Shown here: positions 62,944 through 64,000 of the stretch, piece after piece | Layout: each line of letters begins with the position of its first letter | Position numbering within the stretch: position 1 is the stretch's first letter | Assembly: GCF_014201655.1 (NCBI RefSeq) | Contig: NZ_JACHEX010000005.1 | Span: 1 to 64,000, forward strand | Direction: 5' to 3' | Length of the DNA stretch: 64,000 nucleotides | Origin: Thermosipho japonicus | GTDB lineage: Bacteria > Thermotogota > Thermotogae > Thermotogales > Fervidobacteriaceae | The notes under the pieces: model-generated | Told to the model about the DNA's origin: nothing | What the model saw: the letters and a program-made list of their open reading frames with translations, nothing else | Database searches by the model: none | Translations under genes and position numbers: made by a program

Positions 62944-64000
62944 ACAGGATAACCTCCCCCAAGTTCATCAACAAGCTGAAGATCAACTTTAATTTTTTCT
63001 TGATACTTATTATATAAATATTTTCTTCCTACTTCTCCAAGTAAAATATAAATTAATAACTCTTCATCAGTTTCTGCTAAAACCCCAATTTCTTTTCTTG
63101 CTCTTTCAACCTCAGGTTCAATTAAATCAGCTGGCCTACAATCTATTGGTTTCTCATCGCCGAGAATTTTTCTCTTGAGTTCTTCGTCAATTGGTGCAGG
63201 TGGTTTTCCATACATTCCTTTAACATAGTTTTTTACTTCATTAGTCACTTTCTTGTACCTTTCACCTGTTAGAACATTTAAAACTGCTTGAACACCTACA
63301 ATTTGACTTGTAGGAGTTACAAGTGGTGGATAACCTAAATCTTTTCTTACTCTTGGAATTTCATTTAAAACATTTTCAAGTTTATTTAGCATTTTTTGTT
63401 CTGAGAGCTGTTTGACAAGATTTGAATACATACCACCAGGAACTTGTGAAACTAAAATTCTATAATCTATGCTTTTCATCATAACATCATAATCTTTATA
63501 CTTTTCTCTAACTGCTTTAAAATGCTCAACTAAAACTGATATTTTCTTCCAATCTATATCAGGTAAATTTCTATATTCCCTTACAGCATAATACATTGCT
63601 TCAAACGGTGGTTGAGATGTTCCAAGAGCAAATGGAGATAGTGCCGTATCTAAATAATCTGCCCCCGCTTCAACCGCAGCTAGATAATTCAAATCACCGA
63701 GCCCTGCTGTACAATGAGTATGTACTTCAACCGGTACATTAAATCTCCTTTTTAACTCACTAACTAGTTCGAACGAAGATTTTGGAGTCAAAAGTCCTGC
63801 CATATCTTTAATACAAAGTGAATTAACGCCTTTTTCAACTAACTGTTGAGCATAACTAAGATAATACTCAAGTGTATGAACAGGACTAATTGTATAAGAA
63901 ATCGCACCTTGAACATGTACACCATTGGCTAAAGCAATTTCAATACTTTTTTCCAAATTTCTAATATCATTCAATGCATCGAAAACCCTAATTTTGTCTA
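62940..64000 (-). CDS. Biotin-dependent carboxyltransferase subunit (PycB/OadA/5S type), 5' end outside window
   Basis: The frame runs off the right edge (complete codons to 63998). The first visible residues DKIRVFDALNDIRN are typical of the carboxyltransferase TIM barrel, so the true start lies beyond the window. GVNSLCIKDMAGLLTP contains the carboxylated lysine, and VEVHTHCTAGLGDLNYLAAV the metal-binding histidines. The C-terminal part (from about 230) is the PYC_OADA domain (VSQVPGGMYSNL). The visible end, GGGYPV, has no biotin-attachment motif, so the biotin carrier is separate. Oxaloacetate decarboxylase alpha, pyruvate carboxylase B and transcarboxylase 5S share this plan. Confidence 0.9.
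   Translation of the reverse strand, partial: DKIRVFDALNDIRNLEKSIEIALANGVHVQGAISYTISPVHTLEYYLSYAQQLVEKGVNSLCIKDMAGLLTPKSSFELVSELKRRFNVPVEVHTHCTAGLGDLNYLAAVEAGADYLDTALSPFALGTSQPPFEAMYYAVREYRNLPDIDWKKISVLVEHFKAVREKYKDYDVMMKSIDYRILVSQVPGGMYSNLVKQLSEQKMLNKLENVLNEIPRVRKDLGYPPLVTPTSQIVGVQAVLNVLTGERYKKVTNEVKNYVKGMYGKPPAPIDEELKRKILGDEKPIDCRPADLIEPEVERARKEIGVLAETDEELLIYILLGEVGRKYLYNKYQEKIKVDLQLVDELGGGYPV

Overview
The window looks like a chromosomal segment of a thermophilic bacterium of the order Thermotogales, most likely Thermosipho or a close relative. The evidence is strong AT richness, a bacterial-type reverse gyrase, an SLH-domain coiled-coil protein resembling the toga anchor Omp-alpha, Hfq followed by HflX, a DisA-type diadenylate cyclase and a membrane pyrophosphatase of the sodium-pump type. 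Ribosome-binding sites are strong (often GGAGGTG) and TTG/GTG starts are common. Several long reading frames have an apparent start that lies inside the Shine-Dalgarno sequence, so many starts given here were moved downstream. I saw no insertion sequence, prophage, CRISPR array or rRNA gene.

Layout. 1-184: end of a chemoreceptor gene. 436-4948 (minus): a probable operon of dCMP deaminase, two subunits of a 2-oxoacid:ferredoxin oxidoreductase, an undecaprenol/diacylglycerol kinase, CheB and the toga-anchor-like protein. 5134-15203 (plus): thirteen tightly packed genes running from S-adenosylhomocysteine hydrolase through RNase G, a uridine-kinase-like protein, two secreted proteins (one with a GerMN domain), Hfq, HflX, an M23 peptidase and MetK to ribosomal protein S20 and a small protein with an in-frame TAG; a 15-bp terminator closes it. 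16241-21142 (plus): HAD phosphatase, reverse gyrase, a KaiC-like ATPase and an archaeal-looking HTH protein. A ROK regulator follows, with a 24-bp perfect palindrome over its promoter.

22372-27890 (minus) is a complete phosphate system: PstSCAB, PhoU, a PhoB-type regulator and a kinase with no membrane segment. Its leader has Pho-box-like repeats and a hairpin covering the pstS ribosome-binding site. Next come an aldehyde dehydrogenase and acetyltransferase (minus), a MarR regulator with an NAD-dependent epimerase/reductase (plus), a PfkB kinase, FabG, an ECF-transporter T subunit and the membrane pyrophosphatase (minus). 36572-44143 (plus) holds a DrrA/HpkA-like two-component pair, pyrimidine-nucleoside phosphorylase, a secreted phosphodiester-glycosidase-like protein, Apt, Pgi, a small unknown protein and CoaE.

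44157-51783 (minus) holds a diguanylate cyclase, UvrB, an RqcH/NFACT protein, an orphan oligopeptide-binding protein and a degenerate S41-like exported protein. tRNA-Val(CAC) at 51862-51936 is followed by a small membrane protein, TmcAL, Mfd and a ferritin-like protein (plus). The window ends with DisA and a minus-strand run: carboxyltransferase subunit, AcpS-FolK fusion, a small helical protein, class II aldolase, B12-dependent mutase large subunit, PdxS and PdxT.

The most unusual items are the AcpS-FolK fusion, the in-frame TAG at 15201, the pstS leader, the palindrome at 21183-21206, the reverse gyrase-KaiC-HTH block and a GerMN-domain protein in a non-sporulating lineage. No wholly new multi-gene system is obvious; most of the window is housekeeping DNA with interesting gene organisation.
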